Shown: positions 19,910 through 28,987 of the stretch, one piece after another
Layout of the letters: every line of letters begins with the position of its first letter
How positions within the stretch are numbered: the stretch's first letter is position 1
From: Desulfohalovibrio reitneri
GTDB lineage: Bacteria > Desulfobacterota > Desulfovibrionia > Desulfovibrionales > Desulfovibrionaceae
Assembly (NCBI RefSeq): GCF_000711295.1
Contig: NZ_JOMJ01000003.1
Location: forward strand, 1,437,501 to 1,501,500
DNA: 64,000 nt
Reading direction: 5' to 3'
Notes under the pieces: model-generated
Told to the model about the DNA's origin: nothing
Seen by the model: the letters and a program-made list of their open reading frames with translations, nothing else
Databases searched by the model: none
Made by a program: the position numbers and the translations under genes

Positions 19910-19958
19910 GGCGAAATGGTTCTTCCGTGCGGGAATCCGCCGCCCGAACGCGCGGCGG

Positions 19959-20294
19959 CTACTCAGCGCAGTTGATGCACAGCTCGGACTCCGGCATAGC
20001 CGCCAACCGCCTGGGGTTGATCGGCTCGCCGCACTCCTCGCACAAGCCGAACTCCGGGTCCGACTCCACGCGCTCCAGCGCGTTCTGCAACTTTTGCAAT
20101 TTGGTCCTGGCCTGCTGCACCGCCTGGTGCATAACGCCCTGATTCGTAATGGAATCCATACGCGAAAGCCGGCCGATGGGCTCGTCCAGCGATACCGGCT
20201 GGGCGCGCTCCTCCATGTCGGCCAACTCGGCCCGCGTTTTCTCGATTTGTTCCGCGATGGCCGCGCGCATGCGCTCCTTCTGCGATTCGTTCAT
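19959..20294 (-). CDS. TraR/DksA-family zinc-finger transcription factor
   Basis: 111 residues from the second of two adjacent ATG codons (20294); GGAGG then lies five bases upstream, against two for the first. A coiled coil (about 5-75) is followed by a four-cysteine zinc finger, CEECGEPINPRRL with CINC near the C-terminus. These proteins bind RNA polymerase through the secondary channel, with or without ppGpp. It is shorter than E. coli DksA (151 residues), as is common for deltaproteobacterial paralogues, and lacks the N-terminal extension. Confidence 0.88.
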   Translation of the reverse strand: MNESQKERMRAAIAEQIEKTRAELADMEERAQPVSLDEPIGRLSRMDSITNQGVMHQAVQQARTKLQKLQNALERVESDPEFGLCEECGEPINPRRLAAMPESELCINCAE

Positions 20295-20359
20295 CATACC
20301 CTCCGAACGTCCAGAAGTAGCAAGTTTCACCCCGCAACGCATCCCCCTTGCAGACGAGG

Positions 20360-20700
20360 GGGGTGGGAAGGGGAAGATTTCGACTTCGGCGACCAGGGGA
20401 ATGCCTCCGGCGGCCAGGGCCCGCGCGGCCCTGGACCCGCGGCAAACCGGGTTCGCATGTGTATTCGCGTGTTGACGCGCGGTGGCGCACGGCGAGGAAG
20501 CACTCCGGCGAACGCGCGATTGCGGGGATATTAGGCCGGTACAATCCCGTCCGGCCGTTTGGTTTCAGATGCGTTCAACGCGGGATTGGGTTGCTGTCTC
20601 TCGGCTGCCGTTTGCCCGTCACCCCGCCCCCAAGCGAAGCGAGCGACAAAAAGTATCGGAAAAGAAGGGAGAGGGTGCGGGAAAGGGAACAAAAACCCTT
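20360..20700 (-). repeat. dispersed structured repeat, copy 2 (full length)
   Basis: The reverse complement aligns over about 330 bases with copy 1 (6088-6398), including TTTTTGTTCCCT, TCGCTCGCTTCGCT, CGCGTTGAAC, GATTGTACCG, CCGCAATCGC, GTTCGCCGG, a GCGAA/GCAAA mini-hairpin and the CCAGGGCC/GGCCCTGG stem. It sits upstream of the dksA-like gene in the same direction and occupies nearly all of the 20295-20740 gap. The CCAGGG stem has an additional CCAGGGG on its far side. Confidence 0.85.
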
Positions 20701-20740
20701 GCCAGCATCCCCGTATTCCCTCCATCTCTTTTTCTGTCCC

Positions 20741-21235
20741 TTAGACCAGTTCTTTTTCCCGCATGAAGCGCATGACCTTGGCTGTCTCCGCGGCGGCCAT
20801 AGTGCCGCCGAGGGAGGCGGCCACGGCGCAGGTTTCCATGATCTGGCCGGGCGTGGCACCCAGGTCCAGGGCGTGCTGGGTCTGGAAGAGGATGCACCCC
20901 TGGCAGCCATGGGTGAGGGCGGCGCACAGGGCCATGAGGCGTTTTGTCACGGCCGGGACCTCGCCGTCCTTGTACGATTCGGAGGCCATGTCGTGGTAGG
21001 CTTCCGCCCAGCCGGGCATGTGCTTCAGGTAGTCGCGGAAGCTGTCGTGAATGTCCTGGTGGGCTTTGGTTTGGGATTCCACTGGGGTACCTCCCGGTTT
21101 TTTGGTGGCGTTGGGGTTGGGTGCGGCATGGAGGATGCGGCCGCGCTCCTCGATGAGCCCGAGGTCGTGCAGAAGGTGGTCGGAAAGCCCTCGCAGGGCG
21201 GGTCGGCGGCCTGGGGCCATCTTTGGGCGGCGCAT
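20741..21235 (-). CDS. DUF1127-like / carboxymuconolactone decarboxylase (AhpD-like) fusion
   Basis: 164 residues from the ATG at 21235 (AGGAGG eight bases upstream). Residues 1-35 (RRPALRGLSDHLLHDLGLIEERGR) look like the short arginine-rich DUF1127 domain. Residues 52-164 are a carboxymuconolactone decarboxylase/AhpD domain with ALTHGCQGCILFQTQHAL, whose CxxC and downstream His are the redox centre of AhpD-type proteins. An internal GTG at 21082 with a perfect GGGAGGT site could start the AhpD domain alone (113 residues, the usual family size). It is divergent from a LysR gene that probably controls it. A peroxidase or disulfide-reductase partner role is inferred. Confidence 0.82.
   Translation of the reverse strand: MRRPKMAPGRRPALRGLSDHLLHDLGLIEERGRILHAAPNPNATKKPGGTPVESQTKAHQDIHDSFRDYLKHMPGWAEAYHDMASESYKDGEVPAVTKRLMALCAALTHGCQGCILFQTQHALDLGATPGQIMETCAVAASLGGTMAAAETAKVMRFMREKELV
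21080..21095 (-). promoter_or_regulatory. internal ribosome site and GTG start inside the fusion
   Basis: On the minus strand GGGAGGT is followed by ACCCCA and GTG, placed exactly between the DUF1127-like and AhpD-like parts. The spacing is ideal for initiation. Confidence 0.55.
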
Positions 21236-21331
21236 GGTTCGTCCTCCTGTTTCATGCAGGATGGCCGCGCCGCCAAAATAAGGCAAACGAATAGATTGAA
21301 TAACGGCGTCCAGCTATGCTAATAACACCTC

Positions 21332-22186
21332 ATGGGCGAGACCATTTCCACGGACCTGCTGCGGACGTTCGCGGCCGTGGCCGACACCGGGGGCTTCACC
21401 CGGGCGGCGGCGCGGGTGAACCGCTCCCAGTCCGCGGTCAGTCAGCAGATCAAGCGGCTGGAGGAGGAGGCGGGCGGGCCGCTGTTCCTGCGCGGGGCAA
21501 GCCTGTCGTTGACCCCGCGCGGCGAGCGGTTGCTGGCCTATGCCCGCCGCATCCTGCTCCTGCACGACCAGGCCCTGGCCGAGCTGGCCGAGCCGAAGAT
21601 GGCCGGGCTGGTGCGGCTGGGGGCCAGCGAGGACTATGCCGTGCGCTTCCTGCCGGAGATTCTGGAGGGGTTCGCCCGCAGCCATCCCAACGTGGAGGTG
21701 CATGTGCGCTGCGAACCCGGCACACGGCTGCGCGGGAGGCTGGAGGAAGGCAAGCTGGACTTGGCCGTCTGTCAGATGCACGACCCGGCCGAGGGGCGCG
21801 AGGTGATCCTGCATGAGCCCACGGTCTGGATCGGCTCGCCCGCACACCAGGTCCACCGCCTCTCCCCCCTGCCCCTGGCGGTCTACCACCGGGGCTGCCA
21901 CGTCCGTTCCTGGGCCGCCGCCGCTCTGGAGGCCATGGGCAGGCCCTACCGCATCGCCCTGTCCTCGCCCTCCATCTCGGCCATTCGGGCGGCGGTGCAG
22001 GCGGGATTGGCCGTGGCCCCTGTGCCCCGTTCCTCGGCCTCGCCGGAGCACCGCTTCCTGACCGCCGGGGACGGCCTGCCCGACCTGCCCGGCCTGACCA
22101 CCGTGCTGCTCCGCTCGCACCAGCCCGCCGGCCCGTCCGACTCCCTGGCCGAGCACATCAAGCGGGCCTTCGCCCGCCACGCCTGA
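21332..22186 (+). CDS. LysR-family transcriptional regulator
   Basis: 284 residues. The N-terminal winged helix-turn-helix, LLRTFAAVADTGGFTRAAARVNRSQSAVSQQIKRLEEEAGGPLFLR, covers residues 9-55, and a periplasmic-binding-like effector domain begins near 90 (GLVRLGASEDYAVRFLPEIL). It is divergent from the DUF1127/AhpD gene across an A/T-rich 96-base gap, the standard position for autoregulation and control of the neighbour. The effector is unknown. The 3' end is 4 bases from the convergent methyltransferase gene. Confidence 0.9.
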   Translation: MGETISTDLLRTFAAVADTGGFTRAAARVNRSQSAVSQQIKRLEEEAGGPLFLRGASLSLTPRGERLLAYARRILLLHDQALAELAEPKMAGLVRLGASEDYAVRFLPEILEGFARSHPNVEVHVRCEPGTRLRGRLEEGKLDLAVCQMHDPAEGREVILHEPTVWIGSPAHQVHRLSPLPLAVYHRGCHVRSWAAAALEAMGRPYRIALSSPSISAIRAAVQAGLAVAPVPRSSASPEHRFLTAGDGLPDLPGLTTVLLRSHQPAGPSDSLAEHIKRAFARHA

Positions 22187-22190
22187 GCGG

Positions 22191-22799
22191 TCACTTTTCC
22201 AAGGTGCATACCAAAAGCCGCAGGGTCTCAGCCAGCCAGGTCCGCCGCTCGTTCACCGCGAAACAGGCGGCGCGGATGTTCGACTCGGTGTCCGCCTGCA
22301 TGGAGTCGCCCAGCAAGGGGCCCGTCACCATTCCGGCCAGGCGCAGAAGCCGGTTCACCCAGGGCGAGGCGGAGCGCTGATGCTCCAGGAACACCGCCAT
22401 TCCGCCGGGAACAAGCACCCGCCGCATCTCGTTCAGGGCCCGATCCTGCTCGGCGATGGAGCAGAGCACCAGGCAGGAGACCACGGTGTCGAAGCGGTTG
22501 TCCGCGAAGGACATGTCTCGCGCGTCCATCACCCGGAGGTCGCGGGTACCGCCCTCCGCGTGGCTGCGCTCGCGGGCCCGCCGCAGCATGGCCGGGCTGA
22601 CGTCGATGCCGGTAAGCTCCACCCCGCCCGGATACAGGGGCAGATTCTTTCCCGTTCCCACGCCCACCTCCAGCACGCGGCCGCTTGCGCGCTCCACCGC
22701 CAGAGGCCGCAGCCGCGCGAAGACCAGCCGTTCCAGCGGCCATTCCATCAGGTCGTAAAGGGCCGCCACACGGTCGTATCTGGCTCGTTCCCAAGGCAT
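22191..22799 (-). CDS. class I SAM-dependent methyltransferase
   Basis: 202 residues from the ATG at 22799. The SAM-binding glycine motif VLEVGVGTGKNLPLY lies near residues 42-56, then LTGIDVSPAMLRRAR, VMDARDMSFADNRFDTVVSCLVLCSI and RRVLVPGGMAVFLEH, all typical of Methyltransf_11. The start MPWERARYDRVAALYDLMEW fits the UbiE-like/phospholipid-methyltransferase subgroup, but the substrate cannot be assigned. The ribosome site is weak. Confidence 0.85.
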   Translation of the reverse strand: MPWERARYDRVAALYDLMEWPLERLVFARLRPLAVERASGRVLEVGVGTGKNLPLYPGGVELTGIDVSPAMLRRARERSHAEGGTRDLRVMDARDMSFADNRFDTVVSCLVLCSIAEQDRALNEMRRVLVPGGMAVFLEHQRSASPWVNRLLRLAGMVTGPLLGDSMQADTESNIRAACFAVNERRTWLAETLRLLVCTLEK

Positions 22800-22940
22800 G
22801 GAGAGCCACCATAGCACGCCAAATCGGCCGGAGCACCCCCGCGCGGCAACACGCCCCTTGCATCGCCGCCCCGCCTTGTTCATTATGCTGGTTCATGGTT
22901 CCCTTTCCGGGAACGCGCCCAAACCTCAGCAGAGGAAGCA

Positions 22941-24284
22941 ATGCCCAAGGGAAAGAAAAAGAGCGCCAAGCCCGAACTCGACACCACCATCTCCAGCCTC
23001 GGCGAGGCCAAGGAGAAACACCCGCTTGGCTACTGCCGGTTCATCGACGACTCCGCCCGCGCCACCATCCAGATGACCGACCAGGAGGTGGCCGGACTGG
23101 CCGACGACGAGACCGTAACCATGGACTTCGAACTGGCCGGGCCGCGCGAGCCCATCTACTTCAAGCCCTCCAAGGTCAAGTGCGCCATCGTCACCTGCGG
23201 CGGCCTCTGTCCCGGCATCAACGACGTCATCCGCTCCATCGTCCTGGAGGCCCACCACAGCTACGACGTGGCCGCGGTCTTCGGCATCCGCTTCGGCCTG
23301 CAAGGCTTCATCCCCTCCTACGGGCACGACGTCATGGAACTCGACCCCGCCACCGTCTCCGGCATCCACCAGTTCGGCGGCACCGTGCTGGGCTCCTCGC
23401 GCGGGCCGCAATCCGCCGAGGACATCGTGGACGCTCTGGAGCGCATGAACATCTCCCAGCTCTTCGTCATCGGCGGCGACGGCACCATGAAGGCCGCCCA
23501 GGCCATTCAGGACGAGGTGGAAAAACGCGGCCTGACCATCGCCGTCATCGGCATCCCCAAGACCATCGACAACGACATCAACTTCATCACCCGCTCCTTC
23601 GGCTTCGACACCGCGGTGGAGCAGGCCACCGAGGCCATCCGCTGCGCCCACAACGAGGCCGAGGGCGCGGTCAACGGCATCGGCATGGTCAAGCTCATGG
23701 GGCGGCACTCCGGCTTCATCGCCGCCCAGTCCGTGCTGGCTCTCAAAGAGGTCAACTTCGTCCTGGTGCCGGAATACCCCTTCGAACTGGAAGGCAAGCG
23801 CGGCTTCCTGCCCGCACTCTACGACCGGCTGAACAAACGCGGCCACGCCGTCATCGTGGTGGCCGAAGGCTCCGGGCAGCACCTTTGCCCGCATTCCGGT
23901 GAAAAGGACGCCTCGGGCAACGTGCGCCTGGGCGACATCTGCTCCGTGCTCCGCTCCTCCATCGACGACTACCTCAAGCAACGCAAGACCCGCTACACAC
24001 TCAAGTTCATCGACCCCAGCTACATCATCCGCTCCGTGCCGGCCAACTCCAACGACCGCGTCTACTGCGGCTTCCTCGGCCAGTCCGCCGTACACGCGGC
24101 CATGGCGGGCAGAACCGGCATGGTGGTGGGCAAGATCCAGGACCGCTACGTCCACCTGCCCTTCCACCTCGTCACCTCAAAGCGCAAACAGCTCAACATC
24201 CGCTCCGACTACTGGCGGGCGGTCATCGAATCCACCGGACAGAAACACATCGGCCCCGACCCAGCCGCCTGCCCCGTGGATTGA
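22941..24284 (+). CDS. 6-phosphofructokinase
   Basis: 447 residues from ATG 22941 (GAGGAAG upstream). Catalytic blocks are CGGLCPGINDVIRSIV near 90, FVIGGDGTMKAAQ near 178, GIPKTIDNDINFITRSFGFDTA near 205 and MVKLMGRHSGFIAAQS near 255. GGDG (Gly, not Asp, after GGD) points to ATP rather than pyrophosphate as donor, whereas the Lys in PKTIDND is typical of the longer pyrophosphate-related clade. It therefore belongs to the mixed long PFK group; an ATP-dependent enzyme is the likelier reading. The key glycolytic step is fructose-6-phosphate phosphorylation. Confidence 0.9.
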   Translation: MPKGKKKSAKPELDTTISSLGEAKEKHPLGYCRFIDDSARATIQMTDQEVAGLADDETVTMDFELAGPREPIYFKPSKVKCAIVTCGGLCPGINDVIRSIVLEAHHSYDVAAVFGIRFGLQGFIPSYGHDVMELDPATVSGIHQFGGTVLGSSRGPQSAEDIVDALERMNISQLFVIGGDGTMKAAQAIQDEVEKRGLTIAVIGIPKTIDNDINFITRSFGFDTAVEQATEAIRCAHNEAEGAVNGIGMVKLMGRHSGFIAAQSVLALKEVNFVLVPEYPFELEGKRGFLPALYDRLNKRGHAVIVVAEGSGQHLCPHSGEKDASGNVRLGDICSVLRSSIDDYLKQRKTRYTLKFIDPSYIIRSVPANSNDRVYCGFLGQSAVHAAMAGRTGMVVGKIQDRYVHLPFHLVTSKRKQLNIRSDYWRAVIESTGQKHIGPDPAACPVD

Positions 24285-24298
24285 GGAAGAGGGAAGAA

Positions 24299-24462
24299 GG
24301 AAGATTTCGCCCATTGAGGAGAAAATAGGGAAAGATTTCGCCTTTGGCGACCAGGGGGCTTCGCGCCCCCTGGACCCTGCGGCAAAGTAACTTTGCATGT
24401 GTGTTCGCGGGTTGGCGGGCGTCAGGTGGGATGCAATGGAGCACCCCGGCGAAGTGACGTTT
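24299..24462 (-). repeat. dispersed structured repeat, copy 3 (short form)
   Basis: The reverse complement carries the 3' half of the family: CTTCGCCGGGGTGCTCCAT, GCAAAGTTACTTTGC mini-hairpin, GGGTCCAGGGGGC..GCCCCCTGG hairpin and GGCGAAATCTTTCC, then a second GGCGAAATCTTCC 35 bases on. It begins 15 bases after the phosphofructokinase stop. The rest of 24285-24638 shows no gene; the following 150 bases lead to lepA. Confidence 0.8.
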
Positions 24463-24638
24463 GTGGAGTTTTCACTCGCTTTTCCACTTCCCCACTCACC
24501 CCTTGCTCAACCCGAACGGGCTGATTATATGCGGGAGGCTGGCCGGAGGGCGTGCATGGCATTGGACAGACCGTGGCGTTTGCCGTACATCCGGGCGGCG
24601 TCCCTTTTACACTTCCTTCTTTTCGAGACGATCCCCGT

Positions 24639-26441
24639 ATGGACACCAGCCGCATTCGCAATTTCAGCATCATCGCGCACATCGACCACGGCAAATCCAC
24701 GCTGGCCGACCGGATCCTGGAGATCACGGGCCAGATGGGCGACCGGGACAAGCGCGACCAGTTTTTGGACCGCATGGACCTGGAGCGTGAGCGCGGCATC
24801 ACCATCAAGGCGCAGACGGTGCGTCTGCCCTACAAGGCGCGCGACGGGCAGGAGTATCTGCTGAACCTCATCGACACGCCGGGCCACGTGGACTTTTCCT
24901 ACGAGGTGTCGCGGTCGCTGGCCGCCTGCGACGGCGCGCTGCTGGTGGTGGACGCCACCCAGGGCGTGGAGGCGCAGACCCTGGCCAACGTCTACCTGGC
25001 GCTGGACCACGACCTGGAAGTCATCCCGGTTCTGAACAAGATCGACCTGCCCTCGGCCGAGCCGGAGCGGGTGGCCTTGGAGATCGAGGAGGGCATCGGC
25101 CTGGACTGCTCCGATTCCCTGTACGTCTCCGCTAAGACGGGCCAGGGCGTGGAGGACGTGCTGGAGCGCATCGTCCGCGACATTCCCCCGCCGCGCTGCA
25201 CCCCGGACGCCCCGTTGCGGGCGCTGATCTTCGACTCCTGGTACGACTCCTACCAGGGCGTGGTGGTGCTCTTCCGCGTGCTGGACGGCACCATCAAGTC
25301 GGGCCAGCGCATCATGATGCACTCCAACAAGGCGGAGTTCGAAGTCACCGACCTGGGCGTGTTCGCGCCCAACACCACCATGGTCAAGGAGCTGGGTCCG
25401 GGCGAGGTCGGTTTCCTGACCGCCTCCATCAAGGACCTGGACGAAGCGAGGGTGGGCGACACCATCACCGACCCGCGCAACCCCACCCAGCAGCCGTTCC
25501 CGGGATTCCAGAAGATCAAGCCCATGGTATTCTGCGGGCTGTACCCCACAGAGCCGTCCGAGTACGAGCCGCTCAAGGGCGCGCTGGAGAAGCTGCAGCT
25601 CAACGACGCGGCCTTCTCCTACGAGCCGGAGGTCTCCCAGGCGCTTGGCTTCGGCTTCCGCTGCGGCTTCCTGGGCCTGTTGCACATGGAGATCATCCAG
25701 GAGCGGCTGGAGCGGGAGTTCCAGACCTCGCTCATCGCCACCGCCCCGTCCGTGGCCTACAGCGTGACCACCACCGAGGACGAGACCTTCGAGATCGACA
25801 ACCCCACCCGGCTGCCGGAGCCCACGGAGATCAAGGAACTGGCCGAGCCGTGGGTGCGCATGGAGATCCACGTGCCCGGCGAGCACGTGGGCGGGGTGGT
25901 CAAGCTGTGCGAGGAGCGGCGCGGCGAGCAGCAGGACATGCGCTACCTGACCACCAACCGGGTCATTGTGACCTACGCCCTGCCCTTCGCCGAGATCGTC
26001 TTCGACTTTTTCGACAAGCTGAAGTCCATGACCCGGGGCTACGCCTCCATGGACTACGAGGTGACGGGCTACCGGGTCTCCAACCTGGTCAAGCTGGACA
26101 TCCTCATCAACGGCGACAAGGTGGACGCCATGGCCTGCATCGTCCACCGCGACTCCGCCGCCCATGTGGGCCGCAAGCTGGCGCTGAAGCTCAAGCGGGC
26201 CATCCCCAGGCAGATGTTCGAGGTGGTCATCCAGGCGGCCATCGGCAACCGCATCGTCGCCCGCGAGCGGGTGGCCCCCATGCGCAAGAACGTTACCGCC
26301 AAGTGCTACGGCGGCGACATCACCCGTAAGCGCAAGCTGCTGGAAAAGCAGAAGGAAGGCAAAAAGCGCATGAAGAAGATGGGCAATGTTGAAGTGCCCC
26401 AGGAAGCCTTCCTGGCCGCGCTGCGGACCGACGAGGACTAG
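24639..26441 (+). CDS. lepA: elongation factor 4 (LepA)
   Basis: 600 residues from ATG 24639, the expected LepA length; an in-frame start at 24552 would add unsupported residues. GTPase motifs are [10 protein letters not shown] (about 11-20), [18 protein letters not shown] and NKIDLP. The LepA-specific C-terminal domain follows, with [17 protein letters not shown] near the end. It is a ribosome-associated GTPase that remodels stalled or mistranslocated complexes. lepB follows after 3 bases, the usual lepA-lepB pair. Confidence 0.96.
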   Translation: MDTSRIRNFSIIAHIDHGKSTLADRILEITGQMGDRDKRDQFLDRMDLERERGITIKAQTVRLPYKARDGQEYLLNLIDTPGHVDFSYEVSRSLAACDGALLVVDATQGVEAQTLANVYLALDHDLEVIPVLNKIDLPSAEPERVALEIEEGIGLDCSDSLYVSAKTGQGVEDVLERIVRDIPPPRCTPDAPLRALIFDSWYDSYQGVVVLFRVLDGTIKSGQRIMMHSNKAEFEVTDLGVFAPNTTMVKELGPGEVGFLTASIKDLDEARVGDTITDPRNPTQQPFPGFQKIKPMVFCGLYPTEPSEYEPLKGALEKLQLNDAAFSYEPEVSQALGFGFRCGFLGLLHMEIIQERLEREFQTSLIATAPSVAYSVTTTEDETFEIDNPTRLPEPTEIKELAEPWVRMEIHVPGEHVGGVVKLCEERRGEQQDMRYLTTNRVIVTYALPFAEIVFDFFDKLKSMTRGYASMDYEVTGYRVSNLVKLDILINGDKVDAMACIVHRDSAAHVGRKLALKLKRAIPRQMFEVVIQAAIGNRIVARERVAPMRKNVTAKCYGGDITRKRKLLEKQKEGKKRMKKMGNVEVPQEAFLAALRTDED

Positions 26442-26444
26442 CCA

Positions 26445-27107
26445 GTGAGCCGATCGCTCAAGCTCATCAAGGAATACGCCGAGGCGCTCTTCATCGCGCT
26501 TCTGTTGGCCCTGTTCATCCGCACCTTCGTGGTGCAGGCCTTCAAGATCCCCTCCGGCTCCATGCTGCAGACCCTGCAGGTGGGGGACCACCTGCTGGTG
26601 AACAAATTCATCTACGGGGTGAAAATCCCCTTCACCGGCCAAACGCTCATCCCCATCGACGACCCCGGGTTCCAGGACGTCATCGTCTTCGGCTTCCCCG
26701 GCCAGCCCACCGGCGGCGGGGCCGGGGTGTTCGACGAGGACAATGTGCAGGTGCGCGGCGGCGTGGGCGGCAAGGACTTCATCAAGCGCATCATCGGCCT
26801 GCCCGGCGACACCATCGAGGTGCGCGACAAGCAGGTGTACCGCAACGGCAAGCCGCTGGACGAGCCCTACGTGCAGCACACCGACCCCCGCGTGCTGCCC
26901 CGGCGCGACAACATGGGGCCGGTCAACGTGCCGGACGGCCACTATTTCGTCATGGGCGACAACCGCGACGAGTCCTACGACTCGCGGTTCTGGGGCTTCG
27001 TGCCGCGCGAGAACATCAAGGGCGAGGCGCTTTTCCTCTACTGGTCCTGGGGTTCGGAAGGCCCCATGGACGTGCGCTGGAACCGCCTGGGCGACTGGGT
27101 GGAGTAA
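26445..27107 (+). CDS. lepB: signal peptidase I
   Basis: 220 residues from GTG 26445. One N-terminal membrane helix (residues 12-32) is followed by the catalytic serine in IPSGSML (Ser39) and the general-base lysine in DFIKRIIGLPGD near residue 110. MGDNRDESYDSRFWGFV is conserved box E. It cleaves signal peptides of exported proteins on the periplasmic face. It is shorter than the E. coli enzyme, as is usual outside enterics. Confidence 0.95.
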   Translation: MSRSLKLIKEYAEALFIALLLALFIRTFVVQAFKIPSGSMLQTLQVGDHLLVNKFIYGVKIPFTGQTLIPIDDPGFQDVIVFGFPGQPTGGGAGVFDEDNVQVRGGVGGKDFIKRIIGLPGDTIEVRDKQVYRNGKPLDEPYVQHTDPRVLPRRDNMGPVNVPDGHYFVMGDNRDESYDSRFWGFVPRENIKGEALFLYWSWGSEGPMDVRWNRLGDWVE

Positions 27108-27124
27108 CCACGGCCCGCCACACT

Positions 27125-27154
27125 CGGGTGGCATGCCGCGCGGCTTGCCACCCG
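27125..27154 (+). terminator. hairpin after lepB
   Basis: A perfect 9-bp stem CGGGTGGCA/TGCCACCCG with a GC-rich 12-base loop that can pair further, 18 bases after the lepB stop. No T tract follows, so it may be a weak or Rho-aided terminator. Confidence 0.5.
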
Positions 27155-27346
27155 GAAACGGTTGCCGGACAACCCCCGGCTGCGCCGTGCACGGCCTTGA
27201 GATGATCGAGGCGGTCCGCCCCCTGGACCTCGGGGATGCCGTGGCCGCCGCGCGCCTTCCGCCAAGGGCATCCGCCGGGGATAATCGCCTTTTCTTCCTG
27301 GCGTTTTTGGCCTATATCGGACGCACGACGCCCGAAGGCCACCCAC

Positions 27347-28882
27347 ATGCTCTGCACCACCCGCACCGCCGCGCTCCTGGGCATCGAGGCCCACGCAGTC
27401 GAGCTGGAAGTCGATCTGGCCCGGCAGGGCATGCCCGCCTTCACCCTTGTCGGCCTAGCCGAGGGCGCTGTGCGCGAGGCCAAGGAGCGGGTCTTCTCCG
27501 CCCTGAAGAACTCGGGCTACCGCATGCCCCCCTCCCGCATCACCGTGAACATGGCCCCGGCGGACCTGAAGAAGTCCGGCTCGGCCTACGACCTGCCCCT
27601 GGCCCTGGGGCTGCTGGGCGCGTCCGGGGCAATGGAGGCGGAGCGGCTGGAGGGCTGGCTCTTCTCGGGCGAGCTGTCCCTGTCCGGCGAGTTGAAGCCC
27701 ATCCCAGGCGTGCTGCCCCTGGCGGTGCGCGCCCGCGACGATGGGGCGCGCGGCATCCTGGTGCCCCGGGCCAACGCGGCCGAGGCGGCCGTGGTGGAGG
27801 GGCTGGAGGTGTACGGCGTGGAGACCCTGGCCCAGGCCGTGGAGTTCCTCTCCGGCCGCGAGTCCCTGGAGCCCGCCCAGAGCCGGGCGGAGGAGGACTT
27901 CGCCCGGCGGCTGCGCTTCTCCCTGGACTTCGCCGAGGTCAAGGGCCAGGAGCACGCCAAGCGCGCCGTGGAGATCGCCGCGGCGGGCGCGCACAATCTG
28001 CTATTTTCAGGGCCTCCCGGCTCCGGCAAGACCATGCTGGCCAAGCGCATCCCCACGGTGCTGCCGCCCCTGGCCTTCGAGGAGGCCCTGGAAGTCACCA
28101 AGATATACTCCGTGGCAGGCATGCTGGCCGAGGACCAGTCCCTGGTGGCCACCCGGCCCTTTCGCTCGCCCCACCACACCATTTCCGACGCCGGGCTCAT
28201 CGGCGGCGGGGCGCATCCCCGCCCCGGCGAGGTCTCCCTGGGCCACCGGGGCGTGCTTTTTCTGGACGAGCTGCCGGAGTTCAAGAAGCAGGTGCTGGAA
28301 GCCCTGCGCCAGCCGCTGGAGGACGGCCGGGTGACCATCTCCCGCGCAGCCCTGTCCCTGACCTACCCGGCGGACTTCATGCTGGTGGCCGCGCTCAACC
28401 CCTGCCCCTGCGGCTACCTAACTGACGAGCGCCACGGCTGCTCCTGCACCCCCAACCAGGTGCGCGCCTACCAGGCCCGCGTCTCCGGCCCGCTTTTGGA
28501 CCGCATCGACCTGCAGGTGGAGGCCCCGGCCGTGGAGTACCACGAGATGCGCGGCGACGGCGGCGGCACGGACTCGGCCACCATGCGGGACAGCGTGCTG
28601 CGGGCGCGGAAGGTGCAGGCCGCGCGGTTCGGCCAAAGCGGCCCCCTGCTCAACGCCGACCTCTCCGGGGCCGCCCTGGAAGCGCATTGCACCCTGGGCG
28701 ACGAGGAACACCGCTTCATGGAGGGGGCCTTCCAGCGCCTGGGCCTGTCCGCCCGCGCCTCCACCCGCGTCCTGCGCCTGGCCCGCACCATCGCCGACCT
28801 CGAAGGCGCCGACCGCATCACCACCCCCCACCTGGCCGAAGCCATCTCCTACCGGGGGCTGGACCGGAGCCGCTCCGGCTGA
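27347..28882 (+). CDS. YifB/ComM-family Mg-chelatase-like AAA+ ATPase
   Basis: 511 residues from ATG 27347; a longer in-frame start at 27236 has no support. An N-terminal Lon-protease-like fold (TRTAALLGIEAHAVELEVDLARQGMPAFTLVGL) is followed by AAA+ motifs: FSGPPGSGKTMLAKRIPT (Walker A, about 222-239), GVLFLDELPEF (Walker B) and a sensor/arginine region. A zinc-binding-like CPCGYLTDERHGCSC lies near 350. ComM homologues are helicases acting on recombination intermediates in natural transformation. Confidence 0.92.
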   Translation: MLCTTRTAALLGIEAHAVELEVDLARQGMPAFTLVGLAEGAVREAKERVFSALKNSGYRMPPSRITVNMAPADLKKSGSAYDLPLALGLLGASGAMEAERLEGWLFSGELSLSGELKPIPGVLPLAVRARDDGARGILVPRANAAEAAVVEGLEVYGVETLAQAVEFLSGRESLEPAQSRAEEDFARRLRFSLDFAEVKGQEHAKRAVEIAAAGAHNLLFSGPPGSGKTMLAKRIPTVLPPLAFEEALEVTKIYSVAGMLAEDQSLVATRPFRSPHHTISDAGLIGGGAHPRPGEVSLGHRGVLFLDELPEFKKQVLEALRQPLEDGRVTISRAALSLTYPADFMLVAALNPCPCGYLTDERHGCSCTPNQVRAYQARVSGPLLDRIDLQVEAPAVEYHEMRGDGGGTDSATMRDSVLRARKVQAARFGQSGPLLNADLSGAALEAHCTLGDEEHRFMEGAFQRLGLSARASTRVLRLARTIADLEGADRITTPHLAEAISYRGLDRSRSG

Positions 28883-28914
28883 ACCCGCCGTTCCGGATCG
28901 TTTTCCTCCGCCTC

Positions 28915-28944
28915 TTTACACGGCACCGCTTTGCCGTGTTATAG
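28915..28944 (+). promoter_or_regulatory. promoter with operator-like inverted repeat before the MBL-rhodanese gene
   Basis: TTTACA (28915-28920) and TTATAG (28939-28944) are spaced by 18 bases. The spacer is filled by a perfect 8-bp inverted repeat, ACACGGCA-N6-TGCCGTGT (28918-28939), ideal for a dimeric repressor. The regulator is not identified; the Rrf2 protein encoded at 31621 is one candidate. Confidence 0.55.
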
Positions 28945-28987
28945 AGTGACTTGGCTCCAATTCCCCAGCATATCAGGAGGAAACCAT

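Noticed and set aside
24299-24462. Repeat copy 3 as a riboswitch or leader of lepA
   Set aside because: It is oriented away from lepA and recurs at four unrelated sites.
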